Notes under the pieces: model-generated
What the model was told of the DNA's origin: nothing
The model's database searches: none
What the model saw: only the letters and a program-made list of their open reading frames with translations
From: Rebecca billardiae RCC1528
Lineage: Eukaryota; Haptophyta
Assembly (NCBI GenBank): GCA_965240325.2
Contig: OZ251222.1
Span: forward strand, 2,046,001-2,110,000
DNA length: 64,000 nt
Direction of reading: 5' to 3'
Shown here: piece after piece, positions 28,594-38,650 of the stretch
How the letters are laid out: every line of letters starts with the position of its first letter
Numbering within the stretch: position 1 is the first letter of the stretch
Translations under genes and position numbers: made by a program

Positions 28594-30144
28594 ATGCCGC
28601 CGTCCAACGTCGCCGCAACGCCTTCCAAGTCCCTCACAAAGGGCCCCACGCACCGCCAGCTCGGCGCGGTGGCCGCCGTCGTCGCCAGCGTGCTGGCATA
28701 TCACACCTTCAACGGCAACGCGCCCACCACTGCCTCTGCACCCGCCGACGTGCAGATCATCAATCGCGTGTTTGGCGGAGAGTTGCCGACGCCCACAGTC
28801 GCAGCCGCGCCTGGCGTGAGCAAGGTCTCAACGCCGTCGGTGAGCGCGCCTGTGCCGGCGTTGAGCGTCAACGATGTTGGTGCAAGCTGCACCGATCTCT
28901 CCCGCGATTGCACGCACTGGGCATCGGCGGGCGAGTGCACAAACAACGCAGACTTCATGCGCACAAACTGCCCGGCAGCGTGCGGCACGTGCGGTGCGGC
29001 CTCTGCCGCAGACAACGCGGTGCCGTGGAGCGACGCAGCACGCGCAGCGCGGCAACGGGCATACCCAAAGTGCCGCGACAAGGCACCCGAGTGCCCGCTC
29101 TGGGCCGCCAGCGGCGAGTGCAAGAAGAACCCGACCTACATGCAGGTGTCGTGCGCTCTCAGCTGCGACACGTGCGACTGGGCGGTGTTCGAGACGCGGT
29201 GCAAGAAGGACCCGAGCGTGCCGCTGACGGTGAAGCCGGGCGAGCTCGACGCCATGTTCCGCGAGATCGAGACCAAGTTCGCGCACTTCAAGCCGCGCGT
29301 CCTCTCGCAGCCTCCAGAGCCATGGTGCGCGCCCGCGCGCGGCGCGCGGCGCGCGGGGCCGCCGGGGTGACTCAGCGCGTCGCGCCCGCCCGCGTGTGCC
29401 TCCTTCGCAGGCTGGTCGTATTCGACGAGTTCCTCGAGCCCGAGGTCGCCGACGCCATCGTCGAGGTGTCCACGCGCGAGGCGGGCAAGTTCTTCACGCC
29501 GTCGCACGGCACGGGCGGGCTCGACAGCGAGGGCCAGCTCATCCCAACCACCTCGAGCTATCGGACGTCGTCTACGAACTGGTGCCAAGAGGGCTGCCTG
29601 GACACGCCGCCCATGAAGCACCTGCGGGAACGCGTCGTGTCGGTGACCGGCGTGCCCGACGAAAATCACGAATACCCACAGGTGCGTGTGCGCGCGCGCG
29701 CGCGCGGCTGCCACGACGGCGGACCGCCGCCTGTGCGCGCGGCGCCACGCTCGCTGACAAGCCCGCGCGCTCGTCGCGTGCGCATCCTGGTGACGCACGC
29801 AGATGTTGCGATACTACGATGGGCAGTATTACAAAATCCACAGCGACTACATCCCAGCCCACAAGGACATGCCATGCGGCCCTCGGATCTACACGCTCTT
29901 TGTGTACCTGACGGACGTCGAGGAGGGCGGGCACACGAGCTTCCCGCAGCTCAACATGAGCGTCAAGCCCAAGAAGGGGCGCGCCGTCCTCTGGCCGTCG
30001 GTGTTCGACGACCAGCCGACCAGCTGCGATATGCGCACCCAGCACATCGCCGAGCCTGTCGTGAATGGGACCAAGTACAGCGTGAACTTTTGGCTGCACC
30101 AGCACGACTTCAAGGCAGCAAACGCGATCGGCTGCACGGGATGA
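28594..30144 (+). CDS. Prolyl 4-hydroxylase with two ShKT domains, three exons
   Basis: Exons are 28594-29324, 29411-29681 and 29803-30144, giving 447 aa. Introns (86 and 121 bp) start GTGCG and end CGCAG. Splicing joins PPEPW to LVVFDEFLEP and EYPQ to MLRYYDGQYY. A short N-terminal hydrophobic anchor (LGAVAAVVASVLAYHTF) is followed by two ShKT modules (RDCTHWASAGECTNN; PECPLWAASGECKKNP). The catalytic domain has YKIHSDY iron ligands, FVYLTDVEEGGHTSFPQ and HIAEPVVNGTKYSVNFWLH. It belongs to the same class as the gene just upstream and is likely a tandem duplicate with a different ShKT count; introns split the catalytic domain in both, but at different places. It is presumably an ER/Golgi enzyme. 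Confidence 0.92.
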
Positions 30145-30717
30145 AGTTGAACTTGAAGCAGAAGCGGCTTGATGCCGAACGCAGAACCCGTGTCCGTGAA
30201 CAGTCGGTCCGAACGCGTGGTGATCAGTCCGTCATCTCATCCGAGACCGAAGGCGGTCTCAAGACGCAGACTCAGATTCAGAATGTATTGCGATCGCGAT
30301 TCTAGATCTAGGGGGGGCAATCCAGGGTTCTATTCATCATCATCATAGCTCTGCCGGTGCCGGTGGCTGGTCGGGCTGGGCCTGGCGGCCTCGGCCACTG
30401 CCACTGGCACTGCCCAATCGCCAAAATGGCCCGAATGGCAACGCCTGGCGAGTGGCGGAGCGGGAGGCACTGAGGCGCGGTCTGCGAGGACTGCGTGTCG
30501 TCTCACAGACAGGACCGCCCGCCTCCGAGACTCGAGCGAGCGGAGCGAGCGGTCCCAGTACGGCACATCATGAAATGTAGTTGGCACACATCGCCAACGG
30601 CCTCGGCGAGCTTGCCCTGCGGCTGGATGGGCCAGTGGGCGCGCACTCGCGATGCGCTCGGCCGGGCGGGGAATGAGCGTGGCGCCCGCTGGCGCCCTCC
30701 GTGCCGATGCGGCTCTG
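30145..30717. other. Convergent intergenic region
   Basis: 573 bp between the 3' ends of the second P4H (+) and APC4 (-). Plus-strand frames running from here into the APC4 gene are shadows of its coding strand. No gene was recognised. Confidence 0.45.
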
Positions 30718-33477
30718 TCAGTCCTCCACCATGTCGTCGGCGCCGCTGTCGCCCTCCTCCACGTCGGCGGCCGCGTCTTCGAAGTGCGCGTCTGCGCCCT
30801 CCTCCTCCTCCTCCTCCTCCTCCTCCTCGTCCTCCTCCAGGTCGAGCACGACGACGCGCTTGCCACCCGAGACGCACGCGAGGCCGCGCGGGCCGCTCAC
30901 CGCGAGCCGGGCCGCGTGCACGTGCGCGAGCTGCCGCTCGCGCGGCGGCTGCGCGGCGGCGCGCACGTCCGGAGCGAGCGCGCGCGCGCGCGCCGTCGCG
31001 GGCTCGCTGCTCGAGGGGTCAAGCGCGGGCGCGCGCTCGAGCTGCTCGTGCGCGTACGGCACGACGCGCAGGCACGAGCCGTCCGCCGTGTGCTGCACGG
31101 CGGCGAGCCGGCCTGTGCGGTACAGCGCGCACTGCGCGTGCGCCGCGCCGAGCGGCACGCGCGCGAAGCGCGTCGTCGGCGGAGCGGGCAGCGGCGGCGG
31201 CGGCAGCGCGCCCAGCCCGGCCTCCTCCGCGCGCTCCTCAACCTCGAGCTCGTCGTCGTCCGAGCCGCCCGGCTGCTCGCCATCGTCCTCGACCAGCGCA
31301 AGGCCGAGCTCAGTGACCGCGCCCGGCGCGCCGTCGGCGGGGAAGAGCAGGAGCACACCGGGAGACGCGCTCGTGTCGGCGGCGGCCATGGCTGTCGCCG
31401 CGGCCGCTGGCGCGGCGCTGCCGGCGCACGCGCAGTCAACGTGCGCGCTCAACGTCCGCGCAAGGGCGTCAAGGTCCGCGCCGGAGCCCGCCGCGCCCGA
31501 GGCGGGCAACGAGCACAGCGGCTGGAGCGCGCGCAGCCGCACCGACGCCGAGATGGCCGCGTGGCACGGGCCGAAGAGCAGCCCGCTCGGCTGCACGCAC
31601 TGCTCGAGTGCGAGGCACGCGGCATGCAGTGGCGGCGCGCCGGCGCCCGCCGCCGCGTCCACGCCGCCGGTAGCGGCGGCGGCGGCGGCGCTGGCGCTGG
31701 CGGCGGCGGCGGCGCGAGCGCCGCCGGCGCCGCCCGCCCCAAAGTGCGCCGTGACTGCGTCGAAGGTGAGCCGGCTGCGCAGGCAGCCGAGCACCTCGCG
31801 CGGGTCAACCGGGCCGACGCCGCCCGCGGCCGCGCCCTGCGGCGCCTCGGAGCGCACGCGCGCCGCCGCGCGCGACAGCCACGCGCACAGCGCAAGCAAC
31901 TGCGCGCACGCGCCGTGAGCGGCCGCCCCGAACGTGTCCGAAGCGTTGCGCACCGCGGCGGCCGCGGCGAGCGCGTGCAGCACCGCCGGCTCCGACAGGC
32001 CCAGGGCGCCGAAGCGCTCGTCCCAGCGCGCAAGCCCGAGCAGCGAGCTCAGCCTGTGGTGCACCATCTCGGCGGCAGGCGCGAGGTGCGCAGCGCACAG
32101 CTCGCGCAGCTGGTCGCGCGCGCCGCCGATGGCCTTGGCGATGCGAGCGAGGGACACGTCGGTGAGCTCGAGGGTGAGGAAGACGCTGAGGGCGTCGCTC
32201 GCCTTGCCGGACAGCAGGAGCTCGAGCAGCGCGCCCTCGACGTTCGCCAGCGCGCTCGGCGTGCCCGCGCCCGCCGCCGGCGGCGGCGCGGCGCCGCCAG
32301 CCGGCACGGCCTCCGCTGCCTCCGCGGCCAGCCGCTTGCTCAGCGCGACGAGCTTGCCCTCGAGCGGCGAGAGTGCCTCGTCCCAGCAGCGCGCCGCCAG
32401 CCGCGTCGCGGCGTGCAGGCGCTCGACGAGCGCGCCCAGCTGCGTCGCGTGCAGCGCGAGCTGCTGCACCTCGCGTGCGCGCGCGCCGAGCAGCCACGTG
32501 CGCAGCACCAACGCATGCAGGCCTGCGCGCACCACGCGCGCGCCGCCGCCGCCGCCGTCGCGCGCCGCGGGCGCGACGGCGGCGGTGAGGGCGTCCTCGG
32601 CGCACACGACGAGGACGAGCTGGGTGAGCGACGGCGAGAAGCACGCGCGCAGCACGCGCAGCGCGCCCGCGCCGCGCGCGCCGAGCACCAGGCCGGCGCA
32701 CTCGGCGAGGTCGACCGCAGCCACTTCAAACTCTGAGCCCGCCCAAACCGCCACGCGCGCGCCGCTGTCGGCGGCGGCCATGAGGCTGAGCGGCTCGGCG
32801 GGCTCGACGCCGTGCAGCAGCGCGCGGTCCGCCGCCGAGGCGAGCGCCGCCGGCTGCGGCTCCTCCAGCAGCCGCCCCGGCTGGCGCGGCAGCGGCGGCA
32901 GCGGCGCGAACAGAAGCCGAAGTTCATTCAGGTACGCAGTGGCCGCGCCCGCGTCGCGGCGCGCGCACGCGGAGCTGGCCTGCTGCCAGCTCATCGAGAG
33001 GACGGCGCGCGAGCCCATCTGCACGGTAGCAAGCAGCTCGCCGTCCTCCACGGTGTGCAGCGCGATCGTGCCGTCGGTGAGCCCCACGGCGAGGGTCTTG
33101 CCTGAGGCAAGCAAACCGGCGTAGTCGTATTCGCGCGCGCGCGCGTGGGCGCGGTCAGACGAGAGCTCGCCTCCGCGCGCGCGCGGCGCGAGCACGCGTG
33201 CAAGCGATCGTGTCGAGCGAGGTCTGGCGTCGAGGCGCACGGCGGGGATGGCGCGTCGCGCGAGCGCACCGTCGGGACTCCACGCGATGGTCGCGGCCTC
33301 ATGCTCAAGCCGGCCGAGTGTGAAGAGCCGCTGCCACGACAGGCGGTGCACGGGCACGTGGCGCCCGTCGACGACAATCGCGAGCAGATCCATCGTCGGG
33401 CACCATGCGAGCACGCCGGGATCAGAGGCGAGCGAGCGCTCCTGGCTCACGGTGAACGCGCGCCGCGCCGACGCCAT
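30718..33477 (-). CDS. APC4: Anaphase-promoting complex subunit 4
   Basis: Exons are 33477-33270 and 33101-30718, giving 863 aa. The 168-bp intron (GTGCGC...CCTCAG, phase 1) splits a WD40 blade; splicing gives AWSPDGKTLAVGLTDGTI, a classic WD-repeat sequence. The N-terminus (ASDPGVLAWCPTMDLLAIV, then VHRLSWQRLFTLG) matches the APC4 WD40 domain. The middle (about 420-640) matches the APC4 long domain: CWDEALSPLEGKLVALSKRL, LLLSGKASDALSVFLTLEL, AAEMVHHRLSSLLGLARWDE. APC4 is a scaffold of the APC/C E3 ligase that drives cyclin and securin destruction. Ala-rich insertions and a long Glu run near the C-terminus are lineage features. Start chosen at MASARRAFTVSQE; an upstream in-frame extension lacks conservation features. 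Confidence 0.88.
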   Translation of the reverse strand: MASARRAFTVSQERSLASDPGVLAWCPTMDLLAIVVDGRHVPVHRLSWQRLFTLGRLEHEAATIAWSPDGALARRAIPAVRLDARPRSTRSLARVLAPRARGGELSSDRAHARAREYDYAGLLASGKTLAVGLTDGTIALHTVEDGELLATVQMGSRAVLSMSWQQASSACARRDAGAATAYLNELRLLFAPLPPLPRQPGRLLEEPQPAALASAADRALLHGVEPAEPLSLMAAADSGARVAVWAGSEFEVAAVDLAECAGLVLGARGAGALRVLRACFSPSLTQLVLVVCAEDALTAAVAPAARDGGGGGARVVRAGLHALVLRTWLLGARAREVQQLALHATQLGALVERLHAATRLAARCWDEALSPLEGKLVALSKRLAAEAAEAVPAGGAAPPPAAGAGTPSALANVEGALLELLLSGKASDALSVFLTLELTDVSLARIAKAIGGARDQLRELCAAHLAPAAEMVHHRLSSLLGLARWDERFGALGLSEPAVLHALAAAAAVRNASDTFGAAAHGACAQLLALCAWLSRAAARVRSEAPQGAAAGGVGPVDPREVLGCLRSRLTFDAVTAHFGAGGAGGARAAAAASASAAAAAATGGVDAAAGAGAPPLHAACLALEQCVQPSGLLFGPCHAAISASVRLRALQPLCSLPASGAAGSGADLDALARTLSAHVDCACAGSAAPAAAATAMAAADTSASPGVLLLFPADGAPGAVTELGLALVEDDGEQPGGSDDDELEVEERAEEAGLGALPPPPLPAPPTTRFARVPLGAAHAQCALYRTGRLAAVQHTADGSCLRVVPYAHEQLERAPALDPSSSEPATARARALAPDVRAAAQPPRERQLAHVHAARLAVSGPRGLACVSGGKRVVVLDLEEDEEEEEEEEEEGADAHFEDAAADVEEGDSGADDMVED

Positions 33478-34118
33478 CGTCGTATCGAGTCGCGAGCGCA
33501 ATCCGCGCTCGCAAGGCGCCTGGCGCCAGCGACTTTCAAGCGGTGGCCACTGGCCAGTCAAAAACAGTCCGGCTCGATCACGAACGCCGGCGACGGCTGG
33601 ACGCGCCGAGGCGCGGTTGCTCAGGACTCACCGACTCAGGACTCGGGCCGCCGGCACGGCGCACATTCTGATTCTGAACATGAACGCAGTCGACGGCAGT
33701 CGTGCCAGTCTGCCAGCCACTGGCAGCTAGTCATTGGGCCATCAGTGCCAATCCGAATAATGATATCGCCAATGGTGACTACTGCTGTGAACCGAGCTCT
33801 GAGTCCGCTGCCGCATCGGCTCGCGCAGCGGCGCAGCGCGGGCTGAGGCCGCGGCCGGCGGCGCCGCAGCGCGGCCGCAGACGTTCGTCCGGCAGCGTGC
33901 TCGGTCCAGGGATGGGGTCTGCCCGAGCACGCCTGCGCGAGGTCGACACGTGTGCGTGTCCATTCCAGCCGTCGCGCCTGCCCCCCCCCCCCCCGGGCTG
34001 TCCCATTATCCAGACGGAGCATCGCCCCCCAGAAGATCTCGGGGCAAACTGCATCCACAGATGCATTCGTCCGAGGATATCCCTCCTTCGCGGAGAATGC
34101 GATGCTTGTCGCAGGCGG
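33478..34118. other. Intergenic region with poly-C tract
   Basis: About 640 bp between APC4 (5' end) and the small membrane protein (3' end). It holds a run of 14 C followed by GGG at 33981-33997. Open frames here show no family features. Confidence 0.45.
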
Positions 34119-34391
34119 TCAGAACTTGAGGCTGTTGTACGCGTTCTGTGCGCGCTGTATGAGGTCCGAGATGAGGTCAAGCTCGTCATCAGCTTTGTGC
34201 TGGCTGTAGTCCATGGCATGCACGCTGCGGAGTGCAAGGCGGTAGAGCAGCATCTGCGAGATCAAGAAGACAACCAATAGTCCGACGATCACACGCACCA
34301 TGGTCGACTGCCACATCCCGCGAGGCTGATGACGCCGGTCATACGCGGTGAACTCACGCCTGGGAGGCGTGGTGGCATCGCTTGTCGCCAT
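34119..34391 (-). CDS. Small single-pass membrane protein, 90 aa
   Basis: From the ATG at 34391: a polar N-terminus (MATSDATTPPRREFTAYDRR), one hydrophobic helix (about 31-52; MVRVIVGLLVVFLISQMLLY) and an amphipathic acidic C-terminal helix (DDELDLISDLIQRAQNAYN). An upstream in-frame start at 34448 would add 19 residues. It looks like a genuine tail-region membrane protein but matches no family I recognise; mitochondrial or ER location is possible. It is head-to-head with the gene at 35471; their shared promoter region now contains a 909-bp mobile element. Confidence 0.6.
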   Translation of the reverse strand: MATSDATTPPRREFTAYDRRHQPRGMWQSTMVRVIVGLLVVFLISQMLLYRLALRSVHAMDYSQHKADDELDLISDLIQRAQNAYNSLKF

Positions 34392-34545
34392 CGTCTTCAA
34401 ATAACAGCGGAGATCCGCCGTCCGCGTGGCTGTCCGGGCGGAAAACAAAAACCGGAAATCCGGAAATTCCGCCTACTGTGTCTGTTTGGACTGTTGCCTG
34501 AGCTGTGTGCGTCTCTTATTCTTAGTAAACTGTGGATTGGACTTC

Positions 34546-35454
34546 GGGTAGATCGACCAAACCGAGCTCAGAACCGGAGTGTACCGAGCTAAGCGGATGT
34601 ACCATGGTACACTTTGGTACATAATTGGTACACTATTGGTACACTATTGGTACATGTAAAGATGTACCAAGTGTACCAATAGTGTACCAATAGTGTACCA
34701 ATAGTGTACCAATGGTGTACCAAAGTGTACCAACGCATCCTGACAATGTACCAAATGTCATTGGGTGTACCATGTACACTTTGGTACATAAATGGTACAC
34801 TTTGGTACATTTCATGAGTGTACCAACGTGTACCAACCATGTCGTACCAGTTTGCACACAAAAGTGTACCAAGTGTACCAACTCCTCCCTGAATGTACCA
34901 ACTGCTCCCCAAAGTGTACCAACTTGTCCCAGGGGCAGGGTGTACCAAAAAATGTACCAACTCGTCCGCGCCTGAAAATGTACCAAGTGTACCAAATAAT
35001 TTCCGCGGAATGTACCAACTTGGTGGGATTCTGGGTGTACCAGGTACACCCAGGAAAGTGTACCACTGCTCTGAATCGCCGACGATGGTGTCACACTATT
35101 GGTACATTCATGAAAAGTTGGTACATTGTAATGGTACATTGGGGGACGGTTGGTACACATGGTATGGTACATTTGGTACATCGTTGGGACACATTGGTAC
35201 ATTCTTCGCGGACGAGTTGGTACATTTGGGAGGAGTTGGTACATCAGGTAATGTACCAACATGTGCTATGTGGATGTACCAAAATGTACCATGGTACACC
35301 CAATGGCATTTGGTACATTGTCAGGATGCGTTGGTACACTTTGGTACATAATTAATTGGTACACTATTGGTACACTTGGTACATCTTTTGTACCATGGTA
35401 CATCCGCTTAGCTCGGTACACTCCTCATTTGAGCTCGGTTTGGTGACACCTCCC
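34546..35454. mobile_element. Foldback/MITE-like element made of GTACCAA repeats, 10-bp TSD
   Basis: 909 bp. Perfect 10-bp direct repeats ATTGGACTTC flank it at 34536-34545 and 35455-35464. The ends are inverted: GGGTAGATCGACCAAACCGA on the left against GGGAGGTGTCACCAAACCGA reading in from the right, then GTGTACCGAGCTAAGCGGAT in both. Arms share further blocks (CCAACGCATCCTGACAATGT, then CATTGGGTGTACCAT). The interior is several dozen GTACCAA/TTGGTAC units with variable spacers; the left half is mostly GTACCAA and the right half mostly TTGGTAC. Translations rich in Tyr-Gln-Cys or Trp-Tyr are artefacts. No transposase is present. TSD length suggests Mutator-like mobilisation (inference). Confidence 0.88.
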
Positions 35455-35470
35455 ATTGGACTTCCCCAAC

Positions 35471-36193
35471 ATGATGCGCTTACCTCGCACGCTGTCGGTC
35501 CTCTCTCGCGCGACGGCCACGGCGCTCGTCGCGTCGGCGCCGGCGGCATGCTATGCCTCGACGATGGACAAGCGCGAGCTGGAGGAGAAGCTCTCGCGTA
35601 CCGCCATGCCTCACAAGGGGCGCACCCTGCTGAGCACTCCTTCCGCGTGGACAACAACCTCCCTCGTGCGTGTGCACGAGTCCTCGCGAGGTCGGCATCT
35701 CGCTGAGCTCGCCACGAAGCTGGTCGGGGAGCGGCTGGGCGCATTTTACCAATCACGCACCACCGCCGGCCTGCCGCCTCCGCCACCGATCATGGTGCGG
35801 CAGTCTGACGGAGCACAGCATTTCACAGCACGATTCTCCCTTCCGCCAGGTGAGCACCACGCGTTTCTGCTGCAGGAGGCGCTGGCACGGGTTGTGTTGC
35901 CCGACTCGGTGTCAGTTGAGGAGGGCAGGGTTTCGGATAAGCTGCGTTTTGCGCGTGACGACCTCCTCGTCGTGCTCACTCTCCCGCGTGATGGCGGCAC
36001 GGCAGCAGGTGCCCGCCGATGCTGTGTGCTCGAGGTGAGTGGGACAGCGGAGACAGCCGCTGAGGCAGCGGCACTCATCGCCGATGCGTACAGTATCGCG
36101 CACACGCTCGCTCTTCACGCCGACGGCTCGAGCGCGTACGTGCCACCAGCAGCCTTGCAACGCCAGGCAGACCGACGTACCTCGCGCGAGTAG
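35471..36193 (+). CDS. Unknown protein with N-terminal targeting sequence
   Basis: 240 aa from the first real ATG (35471). The N-terminus (MMRLPRTLSVLSRATATALV) is basic, Ser/Thr/Ala-rich and acid-free, like a mitochondrial or plastid presequence. The remainder is a normal mixed-composition soluble protein: MDKRELEEKLSRTAMPHKGR, then a Pro-rich linker and a segment with alternating hydrophobics (FARDDLLVVLTLPRDGG, RRCCVLEVSG). No family was recognised. The mobile element at 34546-35454 ends 16 bp before this start codon, so its 5' UTR and promoter are displaced or partly replaced. Confidence 0.6.
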   Translation: MMRLPRTLSVLSRATATALVASAPAACYASTMDKRELEEKLSRTAMPHKGRTLLSTPSAWTTTSLVRVHESSRGRHLAELATKLVGERLGAFYQSRTTAGLPPPPPIMVRQSDGAQHFTARFSLPPGEHHAFLLQEALARVVLPDSVSVEEGRVSDKLRFARDDLLVVLTLPRDGGTAAGARRCCVLEVSGTAETAAEAAALIADAYSIAHTLALHADGSSAYVPPAALQRQADRRTSRE

Positions 36194-37480
36194 AACTTTC
36201 AGGCGGCGGCAGCGTACTGCGTAGCCGCGCGCGTCGCCGCGGAAGATAATCATCTCATCATAATGATAATATCATTAAAATTATGATTGTATCGTCAAAA
36301 TAACGGAATGCGGACGTATATTGAGTACGGACATATATCTCAGTGAGTACTGTTAGTAGTCAGTACGCGTACGGCTGCTAGGCTCATCATGTCTTTTCAC
36401 TTTTGACGAGTCGTCAGACGTTTATGCATAATCAGATCAATAATAATAATAACTGCTATGACCGCGTTCCGCGGTCCTTCCGTAGAACCAACGTAGTTAG
36501 AGGCCCGCGGTGCACCCTCCGTTGCGCCTCGTGCCGGCAGAGCGAGAGCGCGCGCCACTGCTGCGGCCCCGCCCCCCGGGCCCGTGCGCTCACTCACGGC
36601 GCTGCGCAGCCGCGCACCGAGAGGCGAGACCGAGCGCGGAGCTCGGGGTGGAACGAGGCGAGCGGCGGGTCGCGCCTGCCGCCGCGCGTGCGCGCCTGCT
36701 CCACCGCGCCACCGTGCAGCGTGCTCGCCCGCCGCCTCCTCCGCCGCGTCGGCCTCGAAGCAGCGGCGGCCAGCCAGCCGACCGAGGCTGAGCCCGTGCG
36801 TGCTCACTCACCCGGCGCGGTGGCGCCCTCGAGTCGACGGCCGTCTACTCCACAGCTGGCTGCTCGAGCTGCTGCACGGGGCGTCGCGACGAGGGCGCCG
36901 CGCGCGCCCAGCCAGCGCGTCCGTCGCCGCGTCGCGCACGGCGCAGCGCGTCGAGCTCGGCGCCGCGCTTCCGGGCCAGCTCGGCGCCCAGCGCCTGCGC
37001 GCGCACGTGCTCCGATGCACGGCCCGAGTCAGCTGGGCGCCCGGCTGCGCGACCGAACGGGAACCGGCGCGCGTTCCACGACTGTCACTGCTCCTGCTCG
37101 TCCTCACGCTGCTGCACCTCCACGCCGCCGTCGACCGAGTTGCTAAGGAGGAGCTCGCGCTCGACGTCACGAGGAGCGAGCTCGCGTGCTCGAGCTCGCC
37201 CTTCAGCCGCGCTAGCTCCGGGCGCATCCGTTGCGTGCTCGCGGCGCGCTCCTCCTCTAGCAACGAACGAGCTTACGCGTAGTGCTCCGGACTCGGCTCG
37301 CCCTTGCGCGCTCCTCCTCGAGCGACGAACGCGCCCGCGCGGGCAGAGCCCGCGCCCGGGTAAAAAACCTGCTGTGTTCGGCCTCGGCCCTCGGGCCGCC
37401 ATCCAATACCGGGTGCCGTTCGTCATAGTTCAGACTCGGCCAATCGGTAATCGGATGCGACGCATCATACTCGCCGGGAG
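36194..37480. other. Gene-poor region; possible degraded minus-strand gene
   Basis: 36250-36450 is AT-rich and empty. In 36500-37330 the minus strand has coding-like composition split over several frames: ARLKGELEHASSLLV, then ELAPRDVERELLLSNSVDGG in another frame, and LAGRRCFEADAAEEAAGEHAAR further on. This could be a decayed or unrecognised intron-rich coiled-coil gene. No start, stop and splice set could be assembled, so no CDS is called. Confidence 0.35.
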
Positions 37481-37720
37481 CGCAAAGCTTCGTCGTCAGT
37501 AAAGTTGAGTACTTGACGGATTTTTGTTAGGACCTCCATGCATCACTGCGCTTGGGTCTCGTCCCATTTGGCAGCGCGCAAAGGTTCGTCGTTAGTAAAG
37601 TTGAGTAATTTGGCAGCGCGCAAAGGTTCGTCGTCAGTAAAGTTGAGTACTTGACGAGACTTTTTGCCAGGAGCCCAGGACCTCCATCGCACGCGCTTGG
37701 GTCCTCGTCCTATTTGGCAA
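37481..37720 (+). repeat. Short imperfect tandem repeat, three copies
   Basis: GCAAAGSTTCGTCGTCAGTAAAGTTGAGTA occurs at 37482, 37579 and 37619 with one or two changes. A following block, AGGACCTCCAT...GCGCTTGGGTC..CGTCC.ATTTGGC, occurs twice (about 37530 and 37678). So one complete unit of roughly 100 bp, one short unit and a third unit lie in tandem. Function unknown. Confidence 0.75.
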
Positions 37721-38574
37721 CATTATGGTCGTATGAAGATTTACAACAAATCGCAGATTCGTTCACCCAGATATACTGACAAATGCACGTCCACAGGCTC
37801 ACGTCCGTCCGTAGATACGGAATTGGAGCGGGCGCGGCTATTTCGTCAATCGAGTCTTGCTAATGCAAAGCAATGGGCCAATGTACCCCTCGAAAAAGCG
37901 AAAACTCACCCTCCAACAGCCCTCAAAATCGTCCCCCGTCCCCTTTTCTTTGATCAAAAGATCTTTTTGACAACGTAGTGAGGGCCCCCGGCGGGGCTCC
38001 ACGCTACGCGCTCCGCCCTGCACCGCGGGCCATGATACTACTACTTACTAGTAAAGCTACGACCAATCGTCTGTGCTGTCGACGACGACGCCGCGTGAGC
38101 CGTGCCCGTGACTGGCGTGACGCGGACCCGTCCGCTCCGCGCTCGCCGCTGGGGGCTAAGCTGATCAGTCACTCAGGCTATGGGGGTACTGCTCCCGCGT
38201 CAGCTCGGTCTTAACTACTATTATCCGGCGAATATACCGTGCCAGACCGTCCTATCAGGCATCAGCGCCTGTGTCTTAGTGTGTGCCCTGTGTCTGTGAG
38301 TGTGAGTCGTGTCTGCTGAGTGCTGTGACGACGGAGTACTCGGACGGCTGGCGCATCAGTTATGAGTTATTCAGTATCAGTCATAGTACGTTACCGAACG
38401 AATACCGGAGTTCGGACGATGCCCCTCGTGGCAGGAGTCGTGCGGCTCGTGCGCCGCCCGGCCTGCCGTCAGAAGTGTCGCTAATCACAGTTTATTTGTT
38501 TTAACGTGCGTAAGGCTCACGGTGGCAGGTTGCCGCGCCATCCTTCATCGCACGCTCTCCGAAGAGAGACCTGG
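37721..38574. other. Region without recognised genes
   Basis: Moderate-GC sequence with no convincing frame. A stretch ending in TTTTCTTTGATCAAAAGATC at about 37946-37966 is AT-rich with a GATC-centred palindrome. Nothing else was identified. Confidence 0.35.
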
Positions 38575-38650
38575 AAACTGGTTTTGAACCCATGACCTCA
38601 GACGCAAGAGCACGCCGCCAGTACTCCCACTCGGCCACAGACCGGCGTCA
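38575..38650 (-). repeat. tRNA-derived (SINE-like) sequence
   Basis: Reading the minus strand, TGTGGCCGAGTGGGAGT resembles the A box of Ser/Leu-type tRNA genes. GGGTTCAAAACC, 33 nt further on, resembles a B box. The acceptor arms do not pair and the T stem is imperfect, so a functional tRNA is unlikely; a SINE head or tRNA pseudogene fits better. Confidence 0.5.

Noticed and set aside
30652-32736. Plus-strand frame of about 690 codons opposite APC4
   Set aside because: Arg/Ala-rich with no domain; a typical shadow of a GC-rich coding strand. The minus strand has WD40 and APC4 domain motifs.
34589-35446. Possible CRISPR or clustered regulatory array (GTACCAA repeats)
   Set aside because: Spacers are irregular (a few to about 20 bp), units are 7-8 bp and occur in both orientations, and the array is bounded by TIRs and a target duplication; it is a mobile element.
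38575-38650. Functional tRNA gene
   Set aside because: Acceptor arms cannot pair and the T stem is broken, although A- and B-box-like sequences are present.
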